Assembly: GCF_030704535.1 (NCBI RefSeq)
Contig: NC_081813.1
Coordinates: forward strand, 3,992,001-4,056,000
Origin: Vitis vinifera
Lineage: Eukaryota; Streptophyta; Magnoliopsida; Vitales; Vitaceae
Direction of reading: 5' to 3'
Length of the DNA: 64,000 nucleotides
Part shown: in pieces, positions 23,903-36,600 of the stretch
How the letters are laid out: each line of letters begins with the position of its first letter
How positions within the stretch are numbered: position 1 is the first letter of the stretch
The notes under the pieces: generated by a model
What the model was told of the DNA's origin: nothing
The model's database searches: none
The model's input: the letters and a program-made list of their open reading frames with translations, nothing else
Translations under genes and position numbers: made by a program

Positions 23903-26635
23903 ATGGATTGTCTGGGCTCACTCTTAGGAATTGCCCCCTGCTTGTGTGATTACGCTGCCAAGCATTCAGTTTACATCTGCGATCTGGAAGATAATCTTGA
24001 GGTATTGAGAAATGCAATGGTGGAACTGAAGAATGTAAGTGAAGATGTGAAGAGAAGGGTTGATCTTGAAGAGCAGCAACAGATGAGGCGTAGAAGTGAA
24101 GTAGATGGCTGGCTCCAAAGAGTAGAAGAAATGGAGAATGAAGTTACTGAAATTCTGCAAGAAGGTGATGAAGAAATCCAGAAGAAATGTCTGGGATGTT
24201 GTCCCAGGAAATGCTGTTTGGCATATGAGCTTGGAAAGATTGTGATAAAAAAGATCAGTGAGGTGACTGAACAAATGAACAAAGGGCATTTTGACGCTGT
24301 GGCAGACAGAATGCCTCCAGCTTCAGTGGATGAACTGCCAATGGAGAACACTGTGGGCTTAGATTTTATGTATGAGAAAGTCTGTGGCTACCTTCAAGAT
24401 GAACAAGTAGAAATTATTGGACTATATGGAATGGGGGGTGTTGGAAAGACCACCCTCTTAAAGAAAATCAATAATTATTTCCTGACAACAAATCATAATT
24501 TTGTAGTGATATGGGTTGTTGTATCCAAGTCTGCAAGCATAGAAAAAGTTCAGGAAATAATTCGAAACAAGCTACAAATTCCAGATGACAAATGGAAAAG
24601 CAGAAGCAGCAAGGATGATAAAGCCATGGAAATATGGAAGGTTTTGAAAACAAAGAAGTTTGTGTTGTTATTGGACGATATCTGGGAGCGTCTTGATCTC
24701 TTACAAATGGGGGTTTCTCTTCAAGATGATCAAAATAAGTCCAAGATAATATTCACAACCCGATCCGAGGATCTGTGCCACCAGATGAAAGCGCAGAAGA
24801 GGATCAAAGTGGAGTGCTTGGCACCAGAAGAAGCCCTGGCTTTATTCCAGGAGGAGGTGGGAGAAGAATCATTAAATTCTCATCCAGATATAACAAGGCT
24901 TGCCAAAGTTGTTGCTGAAGAGTGTAAAGGTTTGCCGCTTGCCCTTATTACCATCGGACGAGCTTTGGCTTCTGCAAAGACTCTCGCACGATGGGAGCAG
25001 GCCATAAAAGAACTGAGAAACTTCCCAGCCAAAATTTCAGGTATGAAAGATGAATTGTTTCACCGTTTGAAGTTCAGTTATGATAGTTTGCAAGGTGATA
25101 CCATCAAATCTTGTTTCTTATATTGTTCAATATTCCCAGAGGACTGTGAAATTAGTAGTAATAAACTGATAGAACTTTGGATTGGGGAGGGGTTCTTAGC
25201 TGAAGCAGGGGACATATACGAAGCACGTGTTCTAGGACGTGAACTTATTCAAGTTTTAAAGCTTGCATGTCTGTTGGAGCCTGTAGAAACTCAGGAGTAT
25301 TGTGTTAAGATGCATGATGTGATCCGTGATATGGCTTTATGGATAAGTTCCGAATTTGGAAGGGAGAAGAATAAAGTTTTGGTATATGATCATGCTGGCT
25401 TGTTTGAAGTACAAGAAGTTGCAAGATGGAAGGAAGCTCAGAGGTTGTCACTGTGGAATATAAGTTTCGAGGAAATCAAAGAAGTCAACGAAACCCCAAT
25501 ACCATGCCCCAATCTCCAAACTTTTCTCATAAGAAAATGCAAAGATCTGCATGAATTTCCAACTGGGTTTTTCCAATTCATGCCTGCCATGAGAGTTTTG
25601 GACTTGTCAGGAGCTAGTTCAATAACTGAATTGCCTGTTGAGATATACAAACTGGTCTCCTTGGAATATCTTAAACTGTCCCATACTAAAATAACCAAGT
25701 TGTTAGGCGATCTCAAGACTTTGAGAAGATTGAGGTGCTTGTTATTGGATAATATGTATTCACTCCGAAAAATTCCATTGGAAGTGATATCAAGCCTTCC
25801 ATCATTGCAATGGTTCAGTCAATGGTTTAGCATCTACAGTGAGCATTTGCCTAGTGCGTTTGCAGAAGCATTTGCAGGAGATAATGTACTGTTTGATGGA
25901 GGTCGTGCCTTGTTGGAAAAGTTGGAAAGCTTGGACCACATGAGTGATATATCCATCAACCTATACACATGCCTCTCCATCAATATATTAAAGGGTTCCC
26001 ACAAGTTACAGAGATGCATAAGGCGGCTATGCCTCAAAGCCTGCGAAGATTTAACCTCACTTGAGCTATCGTCTTCGTCTTTGAGAAGAATGAAGCACCT
26101 GGAAAGCCTTTTTGTGAAAGATTGTCTTCAACTGGAAGTTGTACAAATCAAAGTGGGAAAAGAGGGGAGGCAAGGATCTGACCATAACTTCCCCAACCCA
26201 AGCTTAGAAAAATGGTTCCACAGCCTACATGAAGTATGCATTTGGAGGTGTCCAAAATTGTTGGATTTGACATGGCTTATGTATGCTCAGAGCCTTGAAT
26301 ATCTCAATGTTCAGAACTGTGAATCCATGGTACAATTGATAAGCAGTGATGATGCATTTGAAGGAAATCTCAGCCTATTCTCAAGACTCACCTCACTGTT
26401 TTTGATCAACCTGCCAAGGCTACAGAGCATCTATTCACTGACCTTGCTCCTTCCATCACTGGAAACAATCTCTGTGATCGATTGTATGATGCTAAGGCGG
26501 CTCCCTTTCGATTCAAACACGGCAGCCAACTGTTTAAAGAAAATCAAAGGGAATCAAAGCTGGTGGGATGGCTTGCAGTGGGAGGATGAAACCATCAGGC
26601 AGACCTTCACCAAGTATTTTTCAAGATGGCAGTGA
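23903..26635 (+). CDS. CC-NBS-LRR (CNL) disease resistance protein, RPS5/RPS2-like
   Basis: Single exon, 910 aa. Residues 1-140 form a coiled coil with the block RRRSEVDGWLQRVEEME at about 62-78. The NB-ARC domain is complete: VGLD at 151, P-loop GMGGVGKTT 176-184, kinase-2 FVLLLDDIW 253-261 with the CNL-type final Trp, RNBS-B KIIFTTRS 281-288, GLPLA 343-347, the CFLYCSIFPED block 404-414 and MHD at 470-472. About 400 residues of irregular leucine-rich repeats follow, with LRVLDLSG-type and CPKLLDLTWL-type units. CNL proteins are cytoplasmic or plasma-membrane immune receptors that detect pathogen effectors directly or through a guarded host protein. All ATP-binding motifs look intact, so the gene appears functional. 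The N-terminus MDCLGS has no Gly2 for myristoylation. It stands alone here, although such genes often cluster. Confidence 0.95.
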   Translation: MDCLGSLLGIAPCLCDYAAKHSVYICDLEDNLEVLRNAMVELKNVSEDVKRRVDLEEQQQMRRRSEVDGWLQRVEEMENEVTEILQEGDEEIQKKCLGCCPRKCCLAYELGKIVIKKISEVTEQMNKGHFDAVADRMPPASVDELPMENTVGLDFMYEKVCGYLQDEQVEIIGLYGMGGVGKTTLLKKINNYFLTTNHNFVVIWVVVSKSASIEKVQEIIRNKLQIPDDKWKSRSSKDDKAMEIWKVLKTKKFVLLLDDIWERLDLLQMGVSLQDDQNKSKIIFTTRSEDLCHQMKAQKRIKVECLAPEEALALFQEEVGEESLNSHPDITRLAKVVAEECKGLPLALITIGRALASAKTLARWEQAIKELRNFPAKISGMKDELFHRLKFSYDSLQGDTIKSCFLYCSIFPEDCEISSNKLIELWIGEGFLAEAGDIYEARVLGRELIQVLKLACLLEPVETQEYCVKMHDVIRDMALWISSEFGREKNKVLVYDHAGLFEVQEVARWKEAQRLSLWNISFEEIKEVNETPIPCPNLQTFLIRKCKDLHEFPTGFFQFMPAMRVLDLSGASSITELPVEIYKLVSLEYLKLSHTKITKLLGDLKTLRRLRCLLLDNMYSLRKIPLEVISSLPSLQWFSQWFSIYSEHLPSAFAEAFAGDNVLFDGGRALLEKLESLDHMSDISINLYTCLSINILKGSHKLQRCIRRLCLKACEDLTSLELSSSSLRRMKHLESLFVKDCLQLEVVQIKVGKEGRQGSDHNFPNPSLEKWFHSLHEVCIWRCPKLLDLTWLMYAQSLEYLNVQNCESMVQLISSDDAFEGNLSLFSRLTSLFLINLPRLQSIYSLTLLLPSLETISVIDCMMLRRLPFDSNTAANCLKKIKGNQSWWDGLQWEDETIRQTFTKYFSRWQ

Positions 26636-29600
26636 TTCAAGAAAGGAGACATCATACCAGGCAGCTGAGGTACTGTAGGCAGTGCTACTGCTTATCTGTA
26701 TATCTGAATGCTATGTGGGCACAGGATCCAAATGTTCCATTACTGGCTATGTGTATATTCACAAAGCAAATCAACTTCCATGTTCCAATTTTCAAGATTT
26801 TGCATGAACATTTCCCAATTTTTACAGTTTGTATAATTCATATCAATGTACTTTTTATGTGTGAGATGGAGTACAGAAGGAGGCAATATTTAGAATGGTT
26901 TTTTTTTATTAGACAACTGTGAGTTTCATGTTAGGATTGAGCCTTATGGGCCACTATGGTTGGCGCTTAGCACTTCCAAAGGAAAGGCCAGAGGCCCAGG
27001 ATTGTGGCCTCTCAATCACACCAATTGTTTATTTGTTCCAATAAAGGAGGCATCCTCAGGAATTGAACCTAGAACCAAACCCTTAAGGTCCACCTAAATA
27101 TCAATCTTGGATTCCATTGATAGAAGTCTATCCAACAACCTTCAGAAAGGGTTGTTTTAAAACCCAGTTGTTGTCAAGGTCTTCGAACAAAGAGTCCTTC
27201 ACCAACTGAGGCATCACCCAAAGGATATCCAAACTAAGAGAAGGGAAGATACCACCAAATGTGTGGCTTCTGACTATGGGTTAGGATATGGTTGGATTAG
27301 TCTTCCTTCAACTGACACAAACTACAATGATTGATTAAACCAACCTCTCCTCTTCAACTAGTCAAATTGCCAAAATATTACTTCATACTACCTTCCAAGC
27401 AAACAAACCCATTACATACAACAGTCCTCCAACACCAAATTCCCTTGTAGAAAACACTAAGATAGCTCTAAGAAAAAAAGGGTTAAAAAAGATTTGACAG
27501 AGAAATGCTAATTTGGTATACCTAAACAGCAAACAGTATGAAGAGCATGCTCTCACCCCCCACCAGCTGAATGATATAGCAAACATTTCTACCATCTCCT
27601 ACTCCCAATCATTGAAAGTTGTCTAGAAGCGGGGGGTTTAATCACTTGATTGTTAGGTTGGCAATAGTGCGGACTCCTTGAATTACCAAGTATGGTGAAC
27701 AAATAAATTTATCAGACAAAAAATCAGAGTTCAAAAACAAAATTATAAAGAAACACTCTAATGCCCTTTACCCAAGCTTCCTGCGTTGATCAAATGATTG
27801 CTTTGAAGGGACCTTCAGAAAAGTTATTCCAACCTGGAGCAGGAAGAAACAATCACTGAATAGATTAATATTTTATCTAATGGACAGCCCTCTCCTCTAC
27901 TTTAACAAAAGTAAAGAAGCTGTCCCAATTAGTTCAAATTTATTTTCCCTTTTTCCCCTGCAACCAAACAGAATGGAAAAAGTGAAAGTTATGTTTTTGG
28001 TCTTGAAGAGTAGGTAGAAAAAAAAGGAAAGAAAAATGGTAAAAAAAAAAATCAAATATAATTAAAATTTTATATTTTTAAAAATCATTCAACCTTTATA
28101 TCCAATTTAAATCTATTTTTTTATTTTCTTTCACTATTTTTTTCTTTTAGCTTTTTCTTTATTTTCTTTTCCTCGTATTTTCTCTTAAATTTTTTGCAGC
28201 TAAATATAATTTCAGCATTAAGATAGTGGCTTTGATGTCTTGAATTCAATTTTTTTTCATTTTCTAGACCAGGTGCAATTAGAACATGATTTGCAATTTT
28301 CTATCAAATAAATCCCCTAAATTTAGATCGAGAACAAGAAATTATATCGTCAAAGTCATCGTAGTCAAAAACCATTATTAAATTATATCATAAAAGATAA
28401 GTTCATTGACATGACACAAATGTTAGTCCTACATGTGTTACATCACAATACTATAAGAATATTATACCTAATTGTTTGTTACACCTCCCGCACAAATCTA
28501 TTATAACCTATCATGCCAATTTCAAACTACTAAACACATGAAAAACATCATACAAATTGGTCATACTCCACTCACCACCCCTCACAACCCAAGTGGTAAG
28601 AAAAATAAATATAAACACAAGAAAATTATTTGTAGAAGAAGACGTATCGTCAACATTACTCTTATATTTATGTATTATATCTTGAAAAAAATAATAAGTT
28701 GGTTGAAATTTCAGGACACGTAATGCTTCCCCTCTATGTCATTTTCAACTAAACACACGAAAACACATTGTTATTTCATTATCAAAAGAATTTTAACGAA
28801 GCAAGGAAATTCTTTTTTTTTTTTCATATGACATTTTTTTCAAGGTTGGATTGTGTGATGGAATTTTTGAAATAATGGAGGAGAGAAATAAATGAGAAAA
28901 AGACGACTAAAAATTTAGTCAACAACTAAAATAAAAATTCAACATTTTTTTAAAAATATTTTTTCAATTTTTAAAATTTGTTAAAGTATAAAAAATTTGA
29001 TAATATGCAAATCTTTTTAAATAACTTTTGCCATATTTAATTTTATTTTATTTTCTAAAATTCAAATTTTCATTTTTTGAATTAAATTAAATGAAATACT
29101 ATACTTATTTAAGAGAGTGTATGACTTTGCTTCGTATTAAAGTTAAAAAAAAAATATTTTTAATAAAAAAAATTATTTTAATTTATAAATAAACTAATCT
29201 TCACCTATACTTTACCTTCTTGTTGAAGCCAAAAATAAAATATACGAGATGATATGAAACCAGAGTATCATTATTGGCAAGATTGTGTCACTCCATGCTA
29301 CCAAGGCCATCCATGATTAAGACATGGACATAAAAATTAATAGAGGAGTCATTGTCATGAAATACAGAGGTGGGCTTGACTCTTGAGGGATCAATGCATG
29401 TGGGTCATACACAACATGATACCCAACGGGTGACTCCAACCAAGGAGAGCTGGCCAGTGATTTCTCTTCTCAAGTGTTTGCTCATTTTTCTTTATGTGAG
29501 AGCACTGGATTGGCTGGCTAAGTAAGAGGACCATATGATGAGCCTAATCATTGGCTTGGAATGTGCTTTATGGGTCAACAACGAAGTATGGGCAAGTTTC

Positions 29601-32286
29601 ATCTTCCACTAGGTCTTGGGTCTTGTCCTGCTTTTTTTCATCTTCTCTTAGGAATTTTACCACGTATTTGTCCAAAGAATAGAGTTTTTTCAAACAAAAA
29701 TTTAAGGGCAAGTTTGTTAACTCTTTTTAAAAATAATTTTTTGTTTTCCAATGCCAAAAATAAAAAATAAAAATAAATACACCTTTAATAATTAAAAAAT
29801 AAAAAACTGTTTTATATTCTTAAAAACAAAAGATAGAATGTCTTCAAATAATATTATTTAATTATATAAATATAAAAAATAATATATTATATGTAAAAGT
29901 TATTTTTAAAATATGAAAATTAGATTAAAAAATTTCAAGTTTTTAAACAGATATTTGATTTACAAAACATCACATAATATTTTTTTTAAATTGTTATAGA
30001 GAATCATTTTTTAAAACGGTTACCAAAAATGTGTAAGGATATTTAGGAATATTCTTAAAAAATGGTTTTATGAGGACAATTTTTTTAATAAAAAATGTTA
30101 TATTTTATAAAATAAAAGTCTATTTGAAAATGAAAAATATTATTAATCTATTTTTTTTTATGTTTTTAATAAACACCTATTTTCATAATTAGTTTTAAAA
30201 AAAATTGTATTTCATCAAATGTGATATGGAGTTTAAAAATTTTCTAAGTATATTCCAAAATGATTTTTCAATCTCTTTTTTATTCTATTTATTTTATTTT
30301 ATTTTATTTTGAAAAAAATGAAGTATTACATTTTTCCTTTATATATATGTCCATTACTAAAGTTAATAATGAAAAAAGGAATTTTAGTAAAGTCTCGTTT
30401 GGAAAAACCCTTTTTTTTTTTTTTGGATTTTATTAAAATTCAAAGTAAAGATAACATACAATCATAAAAGATGGTTTTGGCATTGCCAAAGAAAATAATT
30501 TTCTGCATAAGTCAAAAGAGATTTCAATAAAAAATAATATGGAATTTGTTTTTCTATCAAGCTTTTCTTTGAAGCTTTTTTCAATTAAATTTATCCAAAT
30601 ATATTTTCAATCTCTTGTTGATTTTTTAAGCAAAAAAAACAAAACATTTCATTTTCAAGAACTAAACTAAATTATGTATTAGTAACATTTTAATATTTAT
30701 CATATTTTACCTACTCATACTTAATATTTATTTGAATTTTATATTTTTTTTAAATACTCACAACCTCAAATAGGAAGATATAATAAACCCCTTAAATGAG
30801 TATTAATCCTTATATTTTGGATGAGTCCAATAGATGTGGGTTTTTGTTTTAGTCCCAAAAATATCATTTAAGAAAACATAATGTGATACTATTTAGTAAT
30901 TTTTTAGATGGTAAATCGATAAATTTTGAATATGACAACGTGGAGTAAAAACTATTCATAAAACTCCGTTTAGGGTATTTTGTTGTGATATTATATGTTG
31001 GTAATTTTGTTTTTTTTTCTAGGATAGGATTTTTTTTTAAATAGTAATTTACTCTTTATGATCCTTTGAGCTCTTAGCCTATATGTATCCTTTTAAAATG
31101 TGTTTTAGGATTTGTTGCTCCCATCCAAAAAGATCATAACTTGTTATACTATTTCCAAAAGTCATCAACAATTCGATTAACGAATTTTGGATTGTTAGAG
31201 ATACATACATCCCCTCGGATGTTGAGACAAATTCATTAAAGGGCTTGAGATATTCTGTCAAAGACGTAGATCTTAATATAGGTGTTGGAGAGCAAGTTTT
31301 AGACAGATTCTATTATGTAAAACTGTGTATTACAATCTTCTAGGTGAGTTTTAAATCTCAAATCTTAAACTTCATGACTTTTTTATTCCACAATTATATA
31401 AGAATTTTCCATGGAAAATCTTTTATTTTTATTGTGATTGATTAATATTTTTTCTCAAATAATTAATTAAAATTGAAATATTCAACTCTTATATTAAAAT
31501 CTTTAAAATTCACCCATTCACCCATTCACCCGTATTTGTGTGTTACTAATAAATTAATTTATATTTAATATTAACTATACGATAAGATTATATAAACCTG
31601 CTAAAAAAACAAAAGAGTACCAACTTAAAAAAACTTGATTATTTAATTTTATTTTCCTTTAAAAGAAAATTATTATTAAAAATGTTGATTTTTTTTAGTC
31701 ATTTATATGGATGCTTAGCCTTGAAGGAAGGAGAATCATTTTTGTTTTGAAATTGATTTAATTGTTAAAGCATCCAAATTTTTATATTAGAAATAATTAC
31801 AAAAATATCGTTGACATGTCTTTTGTTCATATCATATTTAAGAATGCAAATTAATTGTCACTTTCAGAGACATTTCCTTATTTGACCAAAACTCCATCAT
31901 GAGTAATTGACCTTTGAAATTATAATTAAGATGAAATTTTGCACTTAATTTTTTTTTTTTTACTTTATAAGAATTATATTTATATTTTGAATAATAAAAT
32001 TATGAAACTTTTTTTACATCCTATACTAAAAGCCCTATATCTTTGTTTTCCCTTTAAACTTTGTACAATCAAATGGAAAAAAAAAATTATATATATATAA
32101 TGTTTGGTTTTAATAAAGTATTAAAGAAAGAAAACAAATATTTTTTTTATAAAAATAAGTAAAATAAATATGAAATAAGATATAAAAATAATTTATTGAT
32201 TTTAAGTCTTTTTTATTTTTATTTATTTTACCTTTACCTTTACTTTTCCTCCGATTTCCCTTAGATTCTTGGATAACAAATATAGT
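26636..32286. other. Large AT-rich spacer between NLR and PX genes
   Basis: No gene is supported. 26636-27600 has mixed composition and repeat-like text without a domain. 28020-32280 is extremely A/T-rich, with long A and T runs, a (TTTTA)n tract near 30288-30311 and many fragments of the generic foldback type (for example 29690-30200). No tRNA or other structural RNA was recognised. Confidence 0.5.
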
Positions 32287-32691
32287 TAAGGATGACAAGT
32301 CGCCCCATTCCAACCACAACCCATTTATTAAAAATAACTTTCATCTCCATTCCATTGAAAAAATTATACGTGATAGGGTAGGGCAGGTATTTGAATTTCT
32401 CATCCTTACCCTCTCTTTTAACTTTTTTTTGAAAGATTTTAAAAATTTTAAATTACATTAAAATAAATATATTTTTAATAATTAAAGTATTAGAACTTTT
32501 TATAACTTATTTTATTTAAAAAATATTATTATTATATATTAAATTAAATTAATTTTATTATTAAAATTAATTTTATATATAATTGAGGTGGGTACTTATT
32601 CGATTTTAATTTATTTATTTAAATTTTAAATACGTCTTATTATACAAGGAAGACGAATACCCAAAAAAGATACGTTGCATTATCATTCCTA
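32287..32691. mobile_element. hAT-type MITE (AGGGATGGCA-end family)
   Basis: 405 bp. The left end is TAAGGATGACAAG. The right end, TTATCATTCCTA, is its imperfect reverse complement (TAGGAATGATAA). Both are degenerate forms of the TAGGGATGGCAA terminus common in plant hAT-derived MITEs. The flanks are AATATAGT (32279-32286) and AATATAGC (32692-32699), an 8-bp target duplication with one change. The interior is non-coding and A/T-rich. Confidence 0.6.
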
Positions 32692-32699
32692 AATATAGC

Positions 32700-33638
32700 G
32701 AATATATTTTATTTTATTTTTTCACTTATAAAAATATGTATTTTTAGTTTTTTTTTCTCTCTCTCTCTACTTCCCTCAAACATGGAGAAAAATTCGTATA
32801 TAATTTGTCACACACCTCGACACCCACCCCTTAGGGTGGGGCACCCCATTGGAAGGCTACCCTACACAAAATTCCAACTCTAATTCATCCAATAACAAAA
32901 TTTAAAATAATGACTTGTCACTTCACATAACTCCACTTTAAAACAATATTATTTTAATTAAAAATAAATTACGGTTACAATTACAATATCTTTTAAAAAT
33001 AATGAAATTTGAAATTTGAAAAAAATTAAATACACATGGTGTGACACATCACACATGTGTACAGAATAATAATTACTGTAAAAATCTAAGTGGAATTTGC
33101 CTTTCAGATAGTTTCCAAATCAGCATAAGGAGGTGGATGTTAAATAGAGAAAATGGAGGCTTTTTCCCAGAAATTACAGAGGAAAAGGGAGATGATTGGC
33201 TCTTCCTCCAACCTCTAAACAACCTGAGTGAATCTCTCAAGACTCAAACCTACCAGTACTTGGGAGTTGAAACTTTCCTACCTTCCAAACAAGCATCCCA
33301 GAAACTGAGAGAAAGCGACACAAAAAGGCCTCAGCAAGCAAACGATACCTAACGGTCCTCGCGTTGAACTCCCCCAATCAAAATCCATCCTCCCGTTTCT
33401 CCCTTTTCCGAGCTGTGCTTTTTCTGTCGTCTGGGTTTGATCGTGTTTTCCCCAATTTGTCGATTTAAATTCGGTGATCGTTGTTTTGGAGCGGGTGGAT
33501 TGGGGTTGTGATGGGAATGCGTGGAGGTTGCGTGGATTGGGAGGGGATCTGGTTGGTTGAGATGGGGAAAATTTGCGAATTTTGAGGATTGAGGGGTGGG
33601 TTTTGATTTTTTGGGGGGTGTTTCTTTTTGGGGGCGAA
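32700..33638 (+). promoter_or_regulatory. Upstream region and 5' UTR of the PX gene
   Basis: 32757-32768 is a short (CT)n run. At 32826-32842 a small GC-rich hairpin (CACCCC/GGGTGGGG) stands in A/T-rich DNA. From about 33350 to 33638 the DNA is GC-richer and probably the leader of the PX gene. The long minus-strand frames at 33278-33742 are antisense to the leader and exon 1 and are not genes. Confidence 0.4.
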
Positions 33639-36600
33639 ATGAGCGCGGCAAAGCCGGCGGTGCCGGTTCGGGACCTGGTGGAGGAGGCCAAGAAGCGGTT
33701 TGTGTTTCTGGCGATATGCGTTGTGGGTCTGTCATATCTCATGTCTTGTAAGTGTTGATCGTGTGGAATTGTGTTTTTGTTTTGATTGATTGTTGTGTGA
33801 TCGGGTTAAGTAATGTGGAAGGAATTGCTGAGAAAATGCAGGAAAAAGAAAATAAAGTATTCGACTTAAAACCCTTTTATACTTTTCATTGTTTGGGAAT
33901 TTGATTAGTTTGCTCGTTAAAGGTGAGTTCTTAGTGACCCATTTAGTTGGGAATTTAATTTTCCTTCTTTTCCTCTGTTTTCTTGCCTACTCGAAGGAGG
34001 GGTGGCTGTTGCTCTTACATTAAGTTTGTAGATTTTATCCGATTTTGTGATTTGTTATCTGGTGTCCAGGGACTAGTCTTATTCTATTCAGTTACCAAAT
34101 TGAGGATAGTTTTGATTTATTTGGTGTTTAACTTTATTTTTTTCTATTATGATTGGATTTGTTCAGGATATTGTTGACAGCTATGATCAATTTTATCCTT
34201 CAATTTTGGAAACTTGTGTCCTTTTGTGTAAAGTGAATAGAATATAATTAGATTGGTTTTGAATAGCATGAAGCACTGGCATCATTTTCATGCAGGAGTT
34301 TGCAATTTAGGAGAAATGATGTTTGGTGTTTATTGAGATCGATTAGAGCCAGTTTGGGATTTAGATATTATCCCACATTACTTTCAGATTCATACTTCTG
34401 CTTTGGGTAGTACTATTGATTCTGTTGAATTCTTTCTGTTTCCTTCCTGGATGCTTGGCAAGGTGTTGTTGCCTGTCTCTTGGTTATTCAATAATTAGTG
34501 CCCACAACTGCTATGGGGAACTGGAGCCTGTTGTTAAGTGTAGAGAATTTTAGAAAAACAAAACTTTTCTATCAGCATGTGTTTTGCCTGAGATGGGAAG
34601 TTTACAATTTTGCCACTTGCTCGTCATGTCTGTGTAACCTAGTGATGAAAACTATTCTTTCCCCAGTCAAGTTAACAGAATGGGCTGATATGTTTGTTTG
34701 CTGAAATTTTTGGATGCCATTTGAGAATGTTGGGCAATGATTCTAATAAAGAATGAAAATGACCCTTCTGTTCTCTTTCACAGTGATTTTTTGCACTTGG
34801 GCTTCTTACTATGATAGGGTTAGTATGAACACTGTGATGTAAAGCCCAATTACCGCTGAAGCACACAACATTATCAACACTACCCTTAACAATGGTTCAT
34901 GCATATTAAGACATGCCTGACCAGCCCAAAATATCACACTGTGAACTACTCCCTTCTGGCAATGGGTCAGTCTGTTGTTCTCCAATTTTTGCATTATTGC
35001 AGATATCAATGCTTGAATGAGTTTATCTTAGTGGTCCTCAATCTTTGCCCCTTAAGCCCAACTTGATTAAGTTGGCTTGTGATCTTTTAATATCAACGAG
35101 TCACTCCTAGCCAATCTCAACTTGTTGGTTTGTTTAAACCCCTTAGTTTTTTGGTTGACATGAAATGTCATTCATTAATTACTAACATGCCTCCATAACA
35201 TTTTTTTCATTGTACATACTATCTATAGTAGGTTTTGTCCATCAATAAATGAATACCATTGGGAAGATCTGATTTAACATATTTATTTATAAACTTGTAG
35301 TTTTCTTTTTTTTTTTTTGAGGAAATTGGCGATTGAAAGTGTTTCATATTAGAAAGTCATATGAGACAAGATAACATCGTCATTTGAAATTCTCATGTAT
35401 GCACCCTATCCGATGGTGCGGGCACAACACCATACATATGTTTTTAGCCTATTGGTTTTCAATTTATGTCCTACCCTTTATGCAACAATGAGACTCAAGG
35501 ACATCAAATCATTGAAGAGAGTGAGATTAAAGATGGGGTGGCACAATCCTTTTAGTCTCTATTGTTTGAGAATGGGGATTGGTGGCCTAGTTGTTTGGGG
35601 CTAACTTTTGATGTTTTGGGCACTGATGAGGCAGCTTTGCTAGAGGCCTCGTTTTCTGAGGAAGATGTCTTCAAAGCCCTCTCGGATCTTAGTGGTGATA
35701 AAGTTCCAAGCCCAGATGGTTTTTCCTTAGTGTTTTGGCAAGTTGGGATTTTTTGAAGGATGAGGTGATGTGTTTCTTTAGGGACTTTAATGAGCATGGT
35801 AGATTTGTGAAGAGTTTGAATGCTTCTTTCTTGGTTCTTATTCCAAAAAAAGGGGGAGTTGAAGATCTTAAGGACTTTAGGCTTATAAGCTTTGTGGGTA
35901 GCCTTTACAAGTTGCTTGCTAAAGTGCTAACAGATAGATTAAAGAAGGTTGTGGGTAAGGTGGTGTCTTGTTCCCAAAATGCTTTTGTGGAGGGGAGGCA
36001 AATTCTAGACGCATCTTTGATCGTTAATGAGGCTATTGACTTTTTGTTGAAGAGTAATGCCTATGGTCTAATTTGCAAGCTGCATATTGGGAAGATCTAT
36101 GATCATGTCAATTGGAATTTCTTGTTGCCGGTTCTTAATCAGATGGGTTTTGGAGAAAAGTGGATTAGGTGGATCAAATGGTGTATTTCTACCATGAGCT
36201 TTTTGGTCTTTGTTAACAGTTCTCCATCAGTATTCTTTGGAAGCTCTCGAGGCTTGAGGCAAGGGAACCCCCTTTTTTCTTATTTATTTGTGATTGTCAT
36301 GAAAGCCCTTAGTTGCTTACTAAAGAGGGCTAAGATCGGTGGTTTCTTGTTGGGATGGTGGGTGAGAGGTAGAGGTGGGGGGGAGGGGGGTGGGGATTTT
36401 TTCACATTTGTTATTTGCTGATGACATTTTAGTTTTCTGTGAGTTGTCTCAAGATCAGTTGACTTACTTATGCTGGTTGCTTATGTGGTTTGAGGCCATT
36501 TTTGGGTTGAAAGTTAATTTGGAAAAGAGCGAGCTAATTCCTATGGGAAGTGTGGAGAATATTAAAGAATTTGGCCAAGAGTTTAAGTGCAAGGTTGGTG

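Noticed and set aside
27060-27090. GAATTGAACCTAGAACC, again tRNA-like
   Set aside because: No cloverleaf can be drawn; looks like repeat-derived text.
33278-33742. Two overlapping minus-strand frames of 154 and 128 codons
   Set aside because: They are antisense to the GC-rich leader and exon 1 of the PX gene, Pro/Ser-rich by codon mirroring, with no domain.
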